NCBI GenBank assembly: GCA_964396055.1
Contig: CAYNDV010000009.1
Location: forward strand, 1-62,050
Length of the DNA: 62,050 bases
Reading direction: 5' to 3'
DNA from: CAYJPV01 sp964396055
GTDB taxonomy: Bacteria; Acidobacteriota; Vicinamibacteria; Vicinamibacterales; JAKQTR01
Part shown: positions 43,739-51,650 of the stretch, piece after piece
Layout of the letters: each line of letters starts with the position of its first letter
Numbering within the stretch: the stretch's first letter is position 1
Made by a program: the position numbers and the translations under genes
Notes under the pieces: generated by a model
Told to the model about the DNA's origin: nothing
Seen by the model: only the letters and a program-made list of their open reading frames with translations
The model's database searches: none

Positions 43739-44698
43739 CTACCCTCGGGCGGCGGCGGCGGCGTCCGCCTCTCCCGGATAGACGTAGGTGAGCCAGCCGT
43801 GCCGATCGGGCAACTCGCCTTTGACGATGCCGAAGAACGCGTCCTGGATGGCCGTCGCCACAGGACCGCGGCTGCCGGAACCGATGACGATGCGGTCGAC
43901 CGACCGGATGGGCGTGATCTCCACGGCGGTGCCCACGAAGAACAACTCGTCGGCGATGTAGAGCATCTCGCGGGGAATCATCTCTTCCTTGACGGTGTAC
44001 CCGAGATCCCGGGCGATCGTCATGACCGAGTCCCGGGTGATGCCGGGCAAGATCGATGCCGACATCGGCGGCGTGCGCAGAATGCCGTCGCGGACCACGA
44101 AGATGTTCTGGCCGCTGCCTTCGCTGACGAAACCGTAACTGTCGAGCGCAATTCCTTCCGCGTAGCCGCCGATGATGGCTTCCATCTTGATCAGCTGGGC
44201 GTTGGCGTAGTTCGCACTGGTCTTGGCCAGCGACGGGAACGTATCCGGCGCCATGCGCGACCAGGAACTGACCATCACATCGACGCCCTTCTCGAGGGCG
44301 TCGGCGCCGAGGTAGGCGCCCCATTCCCACACCAGGATGGCCGTATCGATCGGGCAGGGAAACGGGTTGACGCCGAGGGCGGCGTAGCCCCGGTAGACGA
44401 TGGGGCGGATGTAGCAGGCCGTCATGGCGTTCTCGCGGATCGTCTCGAGGACGGCCTGTTCGAGCTGGGCCTGCGTATAGGCCGGATCCATCCGGTAGAT
44501 CTTGGCGGAATCGATGAGGCGGCGCATGTGCGCGTCGAGGCGGAAACAGGCGGACCCGTGGCGGGTCTGGTAGCAGCGTGCCCCCTCGAAGACCGCGCTG
44601 CCGTAATGAATCACGTGAGACGCGACGTGGATCCGGGCATCCGGCCAGTCGACCAGGGTGCCGTTCATCCAGACCTTACCGGTACCGCTGAAAGCCAT
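43739..44698 (-). CDS. ilvE: branched-chain amino acid aminotransferase
   Basis: PLP enzyme that interconverts Leu, Ile, Val and their keto acids. In 319 residues it shows the class IV signature: GSAVFEGARCY, YIRPIVYRGYAALGV, the catalytic-Lys region FPSLAKTSANYANAQLIK, EGSGQNIFVVRDG and LFFVGTAVEITPIRSVD. The start is ATG 44698 (MAFSGTGKVWMNG), with GAGGAG 7-8 bases upstream. Its own promoter (TAGAAT at 44719) overlaps the stop of the kinase gene, so it can be transcribed separately from it. D-amino-acid transaminase is less likely because of the IlvE-type arginine motifs. Confidence 0.93.
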   Translation of the reverse strand: MAFSGTGKVWMNGTLVDWPDARIHVASHVIHYGSAVFEGARCYQTRHGSACFRLDAHMRRLIDSAKIYRMDPAYTQAQLEQAVLETIRENAMTACYIRPIVYRGYAALGVNPFPCPIDTAILVWEWGAYLGADALEKGVDVMVSSWSRMAPDTFPSLAKTSANYANAQLIKMEAIIGGYAEGIALDSYGFVSEGSGQNIFVVRDGILRTPPMSASILPGITRDSVMTIARDLGYTVKEEMIPREMLYIADELFFVGTAVEITPIRSVDRIVIGSGSRGPVATAIQDAFFGIVKGELPDRHGWLTYVYPGEADAAAAARG

Positions 44699-44718
44699 AC
44701 ATGCTCCTCGCAGGCGAC

Positions 44719-44724
44719 ATTCTA
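44719..44724 (-). promoter_or_regulatory. -10 element of ilvE
   Basis: TAGAAT overlapping the kinase stop codon (TAG), 20 bases before the ilvE ATG, which leaves room for a leader of about 14 bases with the GAGGAG ribosome-binding site. Confidence 0.55.
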
Positions 44725-45696
44725 CTGTGCCTCTCCACAGAACGGACACCGGTCCGACCTGGCGTGGAGGGGCTTGCGACAATGCCAGCAGAAACGGGGT
44801 TGTGGGGTCTCGCGCGGCCGGGGCCACGGCGCCGATGCCTGGGGGGTGGGCGCGGCGGCGGCCGCCGGCGGGCGTTCGGTCGTGCGCCGGCCGGGGGGGC
44901 GCTCGGCGGCGCGCAGCAGGTCTTCGAGCAGGTCGGCGGCCCGCTGGTACCGGGCTGCCGGGTCGGGCGCCATGGCCGTCATGATGATGTCGTTGATCGC
45001 TTGCGGCAGGCGCCCGTTGCGGGTCCGCGGCGGCGAGACCAGCTCGCCGCGCATCAGTCGTTCCAGGTCGGCCGGCGCCGGGGTCTGGTACGGCAGCGTG
45101 CCCGTCATCATCTGGTACATCGTGACGCCGAGCGAGTAGATGTCCGAGGCGAACGTCGCGCGGCCGTGGAACTGCTCGGGCGCCATATACGGCGGGCTGC
45201 CGATGACGGTGGTGCCGTGCGCGGCGAATTCCAGGAACCGCGACGTGCCGAAGTCCGCGACCTTGACGATGCCGGTGTCGCTCACCAGCACGTTGGCCGG
45301 GCGGAGATCGCGGTGCAGCACCCCGTGCTGGTGCGCGTGGTCGACCGCGTTGCAGATCTGGCACGTGTAGTCGAGCGCCCGGGGGAGATCGAGGGCGCCG
45401 TCGCGGGCGATGATGGTCTCCAGGGTGTCGCCCGGCACGTACTCCATGACGATGAAGAAGACGTTGTCCTGCTTCTCGGCCGTGAGCACCGACACGATGT
45501 TCGGGTGGCTCATGCTGGCCAGGAGGCGTGGCTCCTTCAGGAGTTCACCGAAGTTCACGCTCTGGCGGTGGGGAACCTTCAGGGCGACTTTCTTGCCGAT
45601 CCACGTGTCCTCGGCCAGGTACACGGTCCCGAAGCCCCCGCTGCCGAGGGCCGAGAGGATTTTGTACTTGCCGATGGTCTGTCCCCGAAAGAACAT
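44722..45696 (-). CDS. serine/threonine protein kinase with C-terminal zinc ribbon
   Basis: A 324-residue Hanks-type kinase. Glycine loop GSGGFG (residues 18-23), Lys40 in VALKVP, catalytic loop LHRDLRPANVL, DFG in VADFGTSRF and the APE motif are all intact, so it should be active. After the kinase domain (about 10-260) comes a Pro/Ala/Arg-rich linker and a small zinc ribbon at the extreme C-terminus with two CxxC pairs (CWHC and CPFC). There is no membrane helix, so it is soluble, unlike the PASTA or PEGA kinases. It is divergent from rsmE over 41 bases and lies upstream of ilvE. Its substrates are unknown. Confidence 0.9.
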   Translation of the reverse strand: MFFRGQTIGKYKILSALGSGGFGTVYLAEDTWIGKKVALKVPHRQSVNFGELLKEPRLLASMSHPNIVSVLTAEKQDNVFFIVMEYVPGDTLETIIARDGALDLPRALDYTCQICNAVDHAHQHGVLHRDLRPANVLVSDTGIVKVADFGTSRFLEFAAHGTTVIGSPPYMAPEQFHGRATFASDIYSLGVTMYQMMTGTLPYQTPAPADLERLMRGELVSPPRTRNGRLPQAINDIIMTAMAPDPAARYQRAADLLEDLLRAAERPPGRRTTERPPAAAAAPTPQASAPWPRPRETPQPRFCWHCRKPLHARSDRCPFCGEAQ

Positions 45697-45711
45697 GCGT
45701 ATCCACCCGCG

Positions 45712-45717
45712 AGTATA
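45712..45717 (-). promoter_or_regulatory. -10 element of the kinase gene
   Basis: TATACT on the minus strand, 15 bases before the ATG, with a GGTGGA stretch between. It sits back-to-back with the rsmE signal in a 41-base divergent gap. Confidence 0.45.
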
Positions 45718-45725
45718 TCTCAGGG

Positions 45726-45731
45726 TACCCT
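45726..45731 (+). promoter_or_regulatory. possible -10 of rsmE with N6 to the start codon
   Basis: TACCCT (TAnnnT) followed by 6 bases and the rsmE ATG, the same spacing as at alaS and xdhC. The hexamer is a weak match, so this is a tentative third case. TATATC at 45714 is an alternative. Confidence 0.35.
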
Positions 45732-45737
45732 AGTCCC

Positions 45738-46484
45738 ATGCTGCCGCGTTTCTACGTCCCGACGCTGACGCGCGAGGCCGTCGAGGCCACACTGCCCGCC
45801 GACGAAGCCGGCCACCTGACTCGTGTGCTGCGCCTGACGGTCGGCGCGCCGCTGCGCGTCTTCGACGGCCGCGGCCTCGAGCGCCTCGCCCGCGTGGGGC
45901 GGGCCGACCGGGCGGGCGTGCTGCTGGAGGTCGGCGAGCCGATCGACGCCGCGCCGGAGCCGCGCATCGCCGTCACGCTCGGTCAGGCGCTGCTCAAGGG
46001 CGACAAGTTCGACGCCGTGATCCGGGACGCGGTGATGCTCGGGGTGTCGCGTGTGCGGCCGATGGTGACCGCCCGCACCGATGTGCCGGCCCGCGCGGCG
46101 CGGGACGGGGGCCGGCTCGATCGCTGGCGCCGCGTCGCCGTGTCATCCGTGAAGCAGTGCGGCCGTGCGGTGGTGCCGGTGGTCGAGGCCGCAGCCGATC
46201 TGCCTGGCGTCCTGGCGGTCGACTCGTCTGTGTTGCGGCTCCTCCTGGCGGAGCCGGCGCTGGGCGTGCCGTCGCTGGCCCTGCGTGACCTGGGCCCTGC
46301 GCTGGCCGGCGCCTCGTCCGTGCTGCTGCTCGTGGGGCCGGAAGGGGGATGGACGCGAGACGAGGCGGACGCCGCGTGTGCGCAGGGCTGCCGGGTGGTG
46401 GGACTGGGGGGGCGCACGCTGCGCGCGGACGCGGCCCCGCTCGTGGCGCTCTCGGTCATCATGCACCGGTTGGGAGACATCTAG
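45738..46484 (+). CDS. rsmE: 16S rRNA m3U1498 methyltransferase
   Basis: SPOUT-fold methyltransferase that modifies U1498 of 16S rRNA. The 248-residue protein begins at LPRFYVPTLTREAVEATL with HLTRVLRL, and ends in the trefoil-knot SAM site: LLLVGPEGGWTRDEADAACAQGCRVVGLGGRTLRADAA. The start ATG 45738 is the family start; a long open frame upstream is the kinase-gene shadow. It converges on prmA; the gap holds a 28-bp hairpin. In many bacteria rsmE and prmA are adjacent and co-directional, so the inversion here is unusual. Confidence 0.93.
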   Translation: MLPRFYVPTLTREAVEATLPADEAGHLTRVLRLTVGAPLRVFDGRGLERLARVGRADRAGVLLEVGEPIDAAPEPRIAVTLGQALLKGDKFDAVIRDAVMLGVSRVRPMVTARTDVPARAARDGGRLDRWRRVAVSSVKQCGRAVVPVVEAAADLPGVLAVDSSVLRLLLAEPALGVPSLALRDLGPALAGASSVLLLVGPEGGWTRDEADAACAQGCRVVGLGGRTLRADAAPLVALSVIMHRLGDI

Positions 46485-46486
46485 CA

Positions 46487-46587
46487 GGCCGTTGGGCCGT
46501 TGGGCCGTTGGGCCATAAGGTCATCAGGCGGGTGGGCGTGAGGTGTCGACGGCCTGAACGGCCCAACGGCCTAACGGCCTAACGGCC
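46487..46587. repeat. 9-bp tandem repeats forming a 28-bp inverted repeat
   Basis: The left arm 46487-46514 is three copies of a GGCCGTTGG-like 9-mer, and the right arm 46560-46587 is its reverse complement with two differences, both of which become G-U pairs in the RNA transcribed from the plus strand. The loop is 45 bases. It fills the gap between the convergent rsmE and prmA, and the right arm includes the prmA stop codon and its last two to three codons. It may serve as a bidirectional terminator, though no T-tract is present. Confidence 0.8.
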
Positions 46588-47421
46588 CAGGATGAACCCC
46601 ACCCACCCGTCCTCGTCGCCACGCCAGCGAAGCGGCAGGTGAGGCGTGAAGGCCTCCAGCACGATCGTGGCTTCGGCGGTGGTGATGCCGCTGATGACCA
46701 GCCGGCCGCCCGGGGTGATGCAGGCGGCGATCGTGGCCGCATGGTCCGCGAGCATCGACCCGGTCAGGTTCGCCAGGACGATATCGGCGGGGGCCGGAGC
46801 GTCGCGGCGGAAATCGCCGAGCACGAACGTGAGGCGCCCGGCCACGCCGTTCAACGCCGCGGCGGCCCGTGCACAGTCGAGGGCGTCGGGGTCGTTGTCC
46901 GTGCCGGTGACCGACCCGGCGCCGAGCGCGGCGGCGGCGATGGCCAGGATGCCGGAGCCGGTGCCGATGTCCACCACCCGCGCCCCCCGCACGGGCAGCG
47001 TCTGCAGGGCCGCCAGGCAGAGCCTCGTCGTGGCGTGATGGCCGGAGCCGAACCCCATCGACGGCTCGATGACGATCCGCGCGCCGCCGGGCGGCGGTGG
47101 TTCTTCCGCGAGCCACGGCGGCGCCACCGTCAGGCGTCCCACCGTGACGGCACCCAGGGCCGCCTGGCTTCGGCGTGCCCAGTCGCCATCCGAGACGTCG
47201 GCGGCGTCCACGCGCAGCCCGTCGCGGCCGAACGCGGCCCGCAGCGCCTCGGCCGCCCCATCCCGGGCGGCGGCATCGCGGAACGACACGAGCCACTCGG
47301 CGTCCGAACGTTCTTCGACGGCCGCGACGGCGTCCGGATCGAGATCGGCGGACACCCGGTCGCGCAGGGCCCCGCTGGCGCCGTCGGGGAAGATCACGAC
47401 GAGCGAGGGCCAGTCGCGCAT
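46579..47421 (-). CDS. prmA: ribosomal protein L11 methyltransferase
   Basis: Trimethylates ribosomal protein L11. The 280-residue protein has an N-terminal substrate-binding domain and a C-terminal Rossmann methyltransferase with SMGFGSGHHATTRLCL (the PrmA motif, usually AFGTGxHxTT), VVDIGTGSGILAIAAAALGA, TDNDPDAL and IVLANLTGSML. The start overlaps the dnaJ stop (TGATG), so it is translated as part of the heat-shock operon. Its last codons lie inside the intergenic hairpin. Confidence 0.92.
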   Translation of the reverse strand: MRDWPSLVVIFPDGASGALRDRVSADLDPDAVAAVEERSDAEWLVSFRDAAARDGAAEALRAAFGRDGLRVDAADVSDGDWARRSQAALGAVTVGRLTVAPPWLAEEPPPPGGARIVIEPSMGFGSGHHATTRLCLAALQTLPVRGARVVDIGTGSGILAIAAAALGAGSVTGTDNDPDALDCARAAAALNGVAGRLTFVLGDFRRDAPAPADIVLANLTGSMLADHAATIAACITPGGRLVISGITTAEATIVLEAFTPHLPLRWRGDEDGWVGFILGR

Positions 47422-48569
47422 CAGCTGAACAGGTCCTTCACGCGGTCGAAGACGCCGCGCTCGTCGGACTCAGCGGCGCCGTGCTGGCGCAACTCGGCCT
47501 TCTCGGGCGGCAGCAACTTCACGAGTTTCTCGAACGCCGCCCGCTGTTCCCTGGTGAGTTTTCGGGGCGTCCTGGCCTGCACCATGACGTGGAGATCGCC
47601 GGTGCCGCGGCCGCTGACGTCCGGCATGCCCTTGCCGCGGAGCCGGAACACGCTGCCCGTGCCCGTGCCTTCGGGAATGCGCAGGCGCTCGTCGCCGTCG
47701 AGGGTGGGCACGGCGATCTCGCCGCCGAGCACGAGCGTGGGGAAGTTCACGGCGACTTCGCAGAAGAGATCGTTCCCGTCGCGGCGGAAGAACTCGTGTT
47801 CGCGTACGCCGACCACGACGTAGAGGTCGCCGGGGGGGCCGCCCATCGCGCCCGGTTCGCCCTCGCCGTAGAGCCGCAGGCGCTGGCCCGAGGCGATGCC
47901 GGCGGGGATCTTCACCGTGAGTTTGCGGTCGCGCGTCACCTGGCCGGTGCCGCGGCAGCCCTGGCACGGGTCGCTGATCACCGAGCCCGTGCCGCCGCAC
48001 CGCGAACAGGTGCGGGCCACGACGAAGAAGCCCTGCTGGTAGCGGACCTGGCCGCGCCCCTGGCACTGGGCGCAGCGCGACGGCTTCGTGCCCGCCGCCG
48101 CGCCGGTGCCCGTGCAGGTGCCGCAGGGCTCCTGGCGCGGGATCTGGATGGTGGTCTCGACGCCCCGGGCCGATTCTTCGAAGGCGATCTCGAGGTCGTA
48201 CCGGAGGTCCTGGCCGCGCTGCGGTCCGCCGCGGCGGCGGCCGCCGAACGCATCGCCGAAGCCGAACAGGTCGCCAAGGTTGCCGAAAATGTCCTCGAAT
48301 CCCGTGAAGACGGAGGGGTCGAAGCCGGCGCCCCCGGCGGCCCCGCTGACGCCGGCGTGGCCGTACCGGTCGTAGGCCGCGCGCTTTTCGGCGTCGGCCA
48401 GGACGGAGTAGGCCTCGGCCGCCTCCTTGAACTTCTCCTCGGCGTCCTTGTCGCCGGGGTTGCGGTCGGGGTGGTACTTCAGCGCCAGCTTGCGGTAGGC
48501 GCTCTTGATCTCGGCATCGCCGGCCTGGCGGGCGACACCCAGGACGTCGTAGTAGTCGCGCTTGCTCAC
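47421..48569 (-). CDS. dnaJ: chaperone protein DnaJ
   Basis: Co-chaperone that stimulates DnaK. The 382 residues have the J domain (RDYYDVLGV, HPD in ALKYHPDRNPGD), a Gly/Phe-rich stretch with GGAGFDPSVFTGFEDIFGNLGDLF, four CxxCxGxG-type zinc repeats and the C-terminal substrate domains. Repeats one and two read CGTCTGTGAAAG and CAQCQGRGQV, three and four are canonical. GTG start 48569 overlaps the grpE stop (GTGA). DnaK itself is not encoded in the operon. Confidence 0.95.
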   Translation of the reverse strand: MSKRDYYDVLGVARQAGDAEIKSAYRKLALKYHPDRNPGDKDAEEKFKEAAEAYSVLADAEKRAAYDRYGHAGVSGAAGGAGFDPSVFTGFEDIFGNLGDLFGFGDAFGGRRRGGPQRGQDLRYDLEIAFEESARGVETTIQIPRQEPCGTCTGTGAAAGTKPSRCAQCQGRGQVRYQQGFFVVARTCSRCGGTGSVISDPCQGCRGTGQVTRDRKLTVKIPAGIASGQRLRLYGEGEPGAMGGPPGDLYVVVGVREHEFFRRDGNDLFCEVAVNFPTLVLGGEIAVPTLDGDERLRIPEGTGTGSVFRLRGKGMPDVSGRGTGDLHVMVQARTPRKLTREQRAAFEKLVKLLPPEKAELRQHGAAESDERGVFDRVKDLFS

Positions 48570-49108
48570 GCTTTGGCCACTTTCACCATGGCGGGCCGCA
48601 GCAGGCGGCTGCCCAGGCGATAACCCCGGGCGAACTCCTCGATGATCTCGCCATCAGACCTGCCGGGCACCGGTTCGTAGGTGACCGCCTGGTGGTGGTG
48701 AGGATCGAAGGGCTGGCCCACGGACTCCACGGGTTCGACGCCGCGTTTGCGCAGGGTGTCGAGAAGGCGCTTGAGGATCAGTTCCACGCCACGCCTGTAC
48801 GCCTCGGCCTGTTCGCCGGCCGCGTCGGTCTTGAGCGCCCGTTCGAGATCGTCGACGACGGGCAGCAGGTCCGTGATGACATCGCCGACCGCGCCGTCCG
48901 TCCACTCGCGCCGCTCGCGGTCGATGCGCTTGCGGTAGTTGTCGAATTCGGCGGTCTTGCGCAGCAGCAGGTCGTGGTAGCGGGCGACGTCGGCCTGCAG
49001 ATCCGGCTCGCCGGGCGCGGGAGCGGGCGCCTGGTCGGTGGTCGCCGGATCGCCGGCCGGCGAGGCGCCGCCGGGGATGGTCTCCAGTTCGTTCGATGCG
49101 TCAGTCAT
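48566..49108 (-). CDS. grpE: nucleotide exchange factor GrpE
   Basis: Releases ADP from DnaK. The 180-residue protein has a disordered acidic and proline-rich N-terminus, a long coiled coil (LQADVARYHDLLLRKTAEFDNYRKRIDRERREW) and the four-helix and beta part with ELILKRLLDTLRKRGVEPVESVGQPFDPHHHQAV and RGYRLGSRLLRPAMVKVAK. ATG 49108 lies 22 bases after the hrcA stop. Its end overlaps dnaJ by 4 bases. Confidence 0.95.
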   Translation of the reverse strand: MTDASNELETIPGGASPAGDPATTDQAPAPAPGEPDLQADVARYHDLLLRKTAEFDNYRKRIDRERREWTDGAVGDVITDLLPVVDDLERALKTDAAGEQAEAYRRGVELILKRLLDTLRKRGVEPVESVGQPFDPHHHQAVTYEPVPGRSDGEIIEEFARGYRLGSRLLRPAMVKVAKA

Positions 49109-49130
49109 GGTCGTGTGTCGTGCGACAGGA

Positions 49131-50228
49131 TCAGGCGCCCGGTTCCTGGTCGGTCCGCGCCGGCCGGGCGAGCACGTCGGAGACGGCGCGGGCCACGCCG
49201 TCCACCATGGAAATCGCCCGCGAGTAGTGCATCCGCATGGGCCCGATCAGGCCCACCGTGCCGGTGCCCCGGCCGTCGGAATACGTCGAGGCCACGAGGC
49301 TGAACTGGTCGAGGCTCGGATCGACGTGTTCCGTGCCGATGACCACCATCACGCCGGGGCCCTCGATGTATTGCGTGAGCAGCTGCACCAGGCGGTGTTT
49401 GTCCTCGATCATCCGGACGAGGCGGCTCAGGGCGCTGAGCGTCACGGCACTGTGGGGCGCCGCGGCCTCTTCCAGCAGCGAGAACGCGCCCTCGACAAAC
49501 AGCGGATGCTGCGCACGCACCTGCGTCACGGTCGACTCGGCGAGGCGCAGCGCGCGCGCCATCAACCGGTCGTACCGCACCCGATCCTGGCTGAGCCGAT
49601 CGACGATGGCGGTGCGGACCTCGGCCAGGGGCCGCCCCGAGAACTCGGCGTTCAGGTAGTTGGCCGCCTTCTCCAGTTCCGCTGTCGTGACCTCCTCGTC
49701 GAGCTCCACCACCTTGTGGTGATCCTCGCCCGCGCTGTCGATCACGACGACGAGCACGCGTCTGCCGCCGAGGCTGAGGAAGTCGATCCGGTCGAACGCC
49801 AGACGTTCCCGCACCGGCGCCAGGGCGAACGCCACGTTGTGGGATGCTTCGGCGAGCAGGTGCGGCACGACCGCCAGCACCGACTCGAGGCCCGAATGCG
49901 ACACCCCCGCCAGCTGCTGGCGCACCTGGTCGCTCACCGAGGCGGCGCTGCGCAGCGCGCGGGGGCGCTGCAGCAGCATGTCCACGAAGCAGCGGTAGCC
50001 CAGGTCGGTCGGAATGCGTCCCGCCGACGTGTGGGGCTGCTGCAGGTACCCCAGTTCCTCGAGCTGCCCCAGGACGTTGCGGATGGTGGCGGACGACAGG
50101 CCGAAGCCGCCCCGCTGCACCAGTGTCTGCGATGCCACCGGCTCGCCCGTCTCGACGTACTCCCGCACCAGCGCCGCGAGCACGCGGCGCGAACGTTCAC
50201 TGAGCGTGGAATGGTCTTTGGCAGTCAC
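49131..50228 (-). CDS. hrcA: heat-inducible transcription repressor HrcA
   Basis: Represses heat-shock genes by binding CIRCE until unfolded proteins titrate GroEL. The 365-residue protein has the N-terminal winged helix (LSERSRRVLAALVREYVETGEPVASQTL, GLSSATIRNVLGQLEELGYLQQPHTSAGRIPTDLGYR) and the GAF-like C-terminal domains ending in VGLIGPMRMHYSRAISMVDGVA. The start is GTG 50228, and a CIRCE site overlaps it, so HrcA probably controls its own operon (hrcA-grpE-dnaJ-prmA). Confidence 0.95.
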   Translation of the reverse strand: MTAKDHSTLSERSRRVLAALVREYVETGEPVASQTLVQRGGFGLSSATIRNVLGQLEELGYLQQPHTSAGRIPTDLGYRCFVDMLLQRPRALRSAASVSDQVRQQLAGVSHSGLESVLAVVPHLLAEASHNVAFALAPVRERLAFDRIDFLSLGGRRVLVVVIDSAGEDHHKVVELDEEVTTAELEKAANYLNAEFSGRPLAEVRTAIVDRLSQDRVRYDRLMARALRLAESTVTQVRAQHPLFVEGAFSLLEEAAAPHSAVTLSALSRLVRMIEDKHRLVQLLTQYIEGPGVMVVIGTEHVDPSLDQFSLVASTYSDGRGTGTVGLIGPMRMHYSRAISMVDGVARAVSDVLARPARTDQEPGA

Positions 50229-50244
50229 GATTCAAGAGTGCTAA
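50218..50244 (-). promoter_or_regulatory. CIRCE operator overlapping the hrcA start codon
   Basis: On the minus strand TTAGCACTC, 9 bases, GACTGCCAA. The first half is a perfect CIRCE half-site, the second matches 7 of 9. The second half covers the GTG start and the next two codons, so bound HrcA would block both transcription and the start region. Confidence 0.85.
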
Positions 50245-50261
50245 TCAGCGTCCTGAACTCC

Positions 50262-50267
50262 ATTATA
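50262..50267 (-). promoter_or_regulatory. -10 element of the hrcA operon
   Basis: TATAAT on the minus strand, 33 bases before the GTG start. The start point would fall just before the CIRCE site, the standard position for repression. No consensus -35 is visible. Confidence 0.6.
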
Positions 50268-50320
50268 GCAAAGGGCGTGCGGGGATTGCGTGTTCCGGCC
50301 GACCCTGCCGGAAGCGGGCG

Positions 50321-51646
50321 CTAGAATCCCGCGCGGGCTGCCAGGGCGGTGGCCTGCGCGCGGGCCTCAGCCGCGATGGCGCGGGAATCCAGGTGCTGCA
50401 GGACGTGCCGGTCCACCAGGACGTTGCCGTCCACGATGGTGGCCCGGACGTCGGGGCCCCGGGCCGCGTACACGAGTGTCGAGTAGGGGTCCGGGCCGGG
50501 GGCGAGGTGCGGGGCGTCCCGGCCGACCACGATCAGGTCGGCCCGTTTGCCCGGCTCGACCGAGCCGATGTCGCCATCCAGGCCCAGGGCCCTCGCGCCC
50601 TCGCGGGTGGCCATCCATACCACGTCGCGGGCGGGCAACGCCCCGGGGCCGAGACGCATGGCCTGGAGGGTGGCCGCGAGGCGCATCTCATCGAACATGT
50701 CGAGGCGGTTGTTGCAGGCGGCCCCGTCGGCGCCGAGCGAGACGCTGATGCCCCGGCGGCGCAGCTCCGGCACCGGGGCCACACCCGATCCGAGCTTGAG
50801 GTTCGAGCCCGGGCAGTGCAGGACCTTGACGCCGTGGCCGGCCATCAGCGCCTGTTCGTGCTCGTCGACCCAGACGCAGTGCGCGACACAGAGGAGCGGG
50901 GAGAGCAGTCCCACGTCACCGAAGTACGTGAGGTTGCGGCGGCCGGTCGCCTGTTCCACCAGGGCGATTTCGGCCTGCTGCTCGGAGGCATGCGTGTGGA
51001 CGATGGTCCGCTGGCGCAGGGAGAGCGCGGCCACCTCCTCGAGCAGGTCCCTCGAGCAGGAGAGCGCGAAACGCGGCGCGAAGGCCGCACGCAGGCGGCC
51101 GTTGGCTGCCCCGTCCCAGCGTTTCAGCAGGGCCTGGCTCTCCTCGACGGCCGCGCGCGTCGGCTGGTGGAGACGGCGCGGCGCGAGCGTGTCGGCGTCC
51201 ATCAGGCACTTGCCGATCACGGCGCGAAGGCCGGCGTCGGCAACCGCCTCGAACACCGCGTCGGTATCGTGCACGGTCTCCATCGTGAGCACCGTCGTGG
51301 TGCCGGAGGCCAGGAGCTCGGCCGCGGCGAGCCTGGCGGCCGCGCGGAGCGACGCCGGCGTGTGCGCCGCCTCCATGGGCCAGACCCGGGTCTTGAGCCA
51401 TTCCATCAGCCGCAGGTCGTCGGCGAACCCGCGAAAGAGCGTCTGGCACAGGTGCACGTGGGTCTGCACGAAACCGGGCAGCACGAGGGCGTCGTGTGCG
51501 TCCACCACCCGGTCGACGGTGGCGGTGCCGGCATCGCCGCCGACGGCGGCAATGCGGCCGTCGCGTACCAGGACGTCGCCGGCGACGACCTCGAGGCGGT
51601 CGTTCATGGTGAGGATGGTGCCGCCGCGGATGAGCAGGGAAGACAT
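50321..51646 (-). CDS. amidohydrolase, SAH/MTA- or purine-deaminase-like
   Basis: Metal-dependent deaminase of the TrzA/AtzF-like amidohydrolase group, 441 residues. It has VQTHVHLCQTLFRGFADDL (HxH), TMETVHDTD, RIVHTHASEQQAEI, the second metal His in CVAHCVWVDEHE, and the catalytic Asp in LGADGAACNNRLDMFDEM. These motifs are shared by S-adenosylhomocysteine/methylthioadenosine deaminases, guanine or 8-oxoguanine deaminases and chlorohydrolases. The upstream neighbour xdhC (4-base gap) handles the molybdenum cofactor of xanthine dehydrogenase, which makes a purine role attractive. The exact substrate is not settled by sequence. Confidence 0.82.
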   Translation of the reverse strand: MSSLLIRGGTILTMNDRLEVVAGDVLVRDGRIAAVGGDAGTATVDRVVDAHDALVLPGFVQTHVHLCQTLFRGFADDLRLMEWLKTRVWPMEAAHTPASLRAAARLAAAELLASGTTTVLTMETVHDTDAVFEAVADAGLRAVIGKCLMDADTLAPRRLHQPTRAAVEESQALLKRWDGAANGRLRAAFAPRFALSCSRDLLEEVAALSLRQRTIVHTHASEQQAEIALVEQATGRRNLTYFGDVGLLSPLLCVAHCVWVDEHEQALMAGHGVKVLHCPGSNLKLGSGVAPVPELRRRGISVSLGADGAACNNRLDMFDEMRLAATLQAMRLGPGALPARDVVWMATREGARALGLDGDIGSVEPGKRADLIVVGRDAPHLAPGPDPYSTLVYAARGPDVRATIVDGNVLVDRHVLQHLDSRAIAAEARAQATALAARAGF

Positions 51647-51650
51647 GGGG

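Noticed and set aside
42830..45139. A 769-codon plus-strand frame across pilT, ilvE and the kinase
   Set aside because: It is antisense to three intact genes and has no domain of its own.
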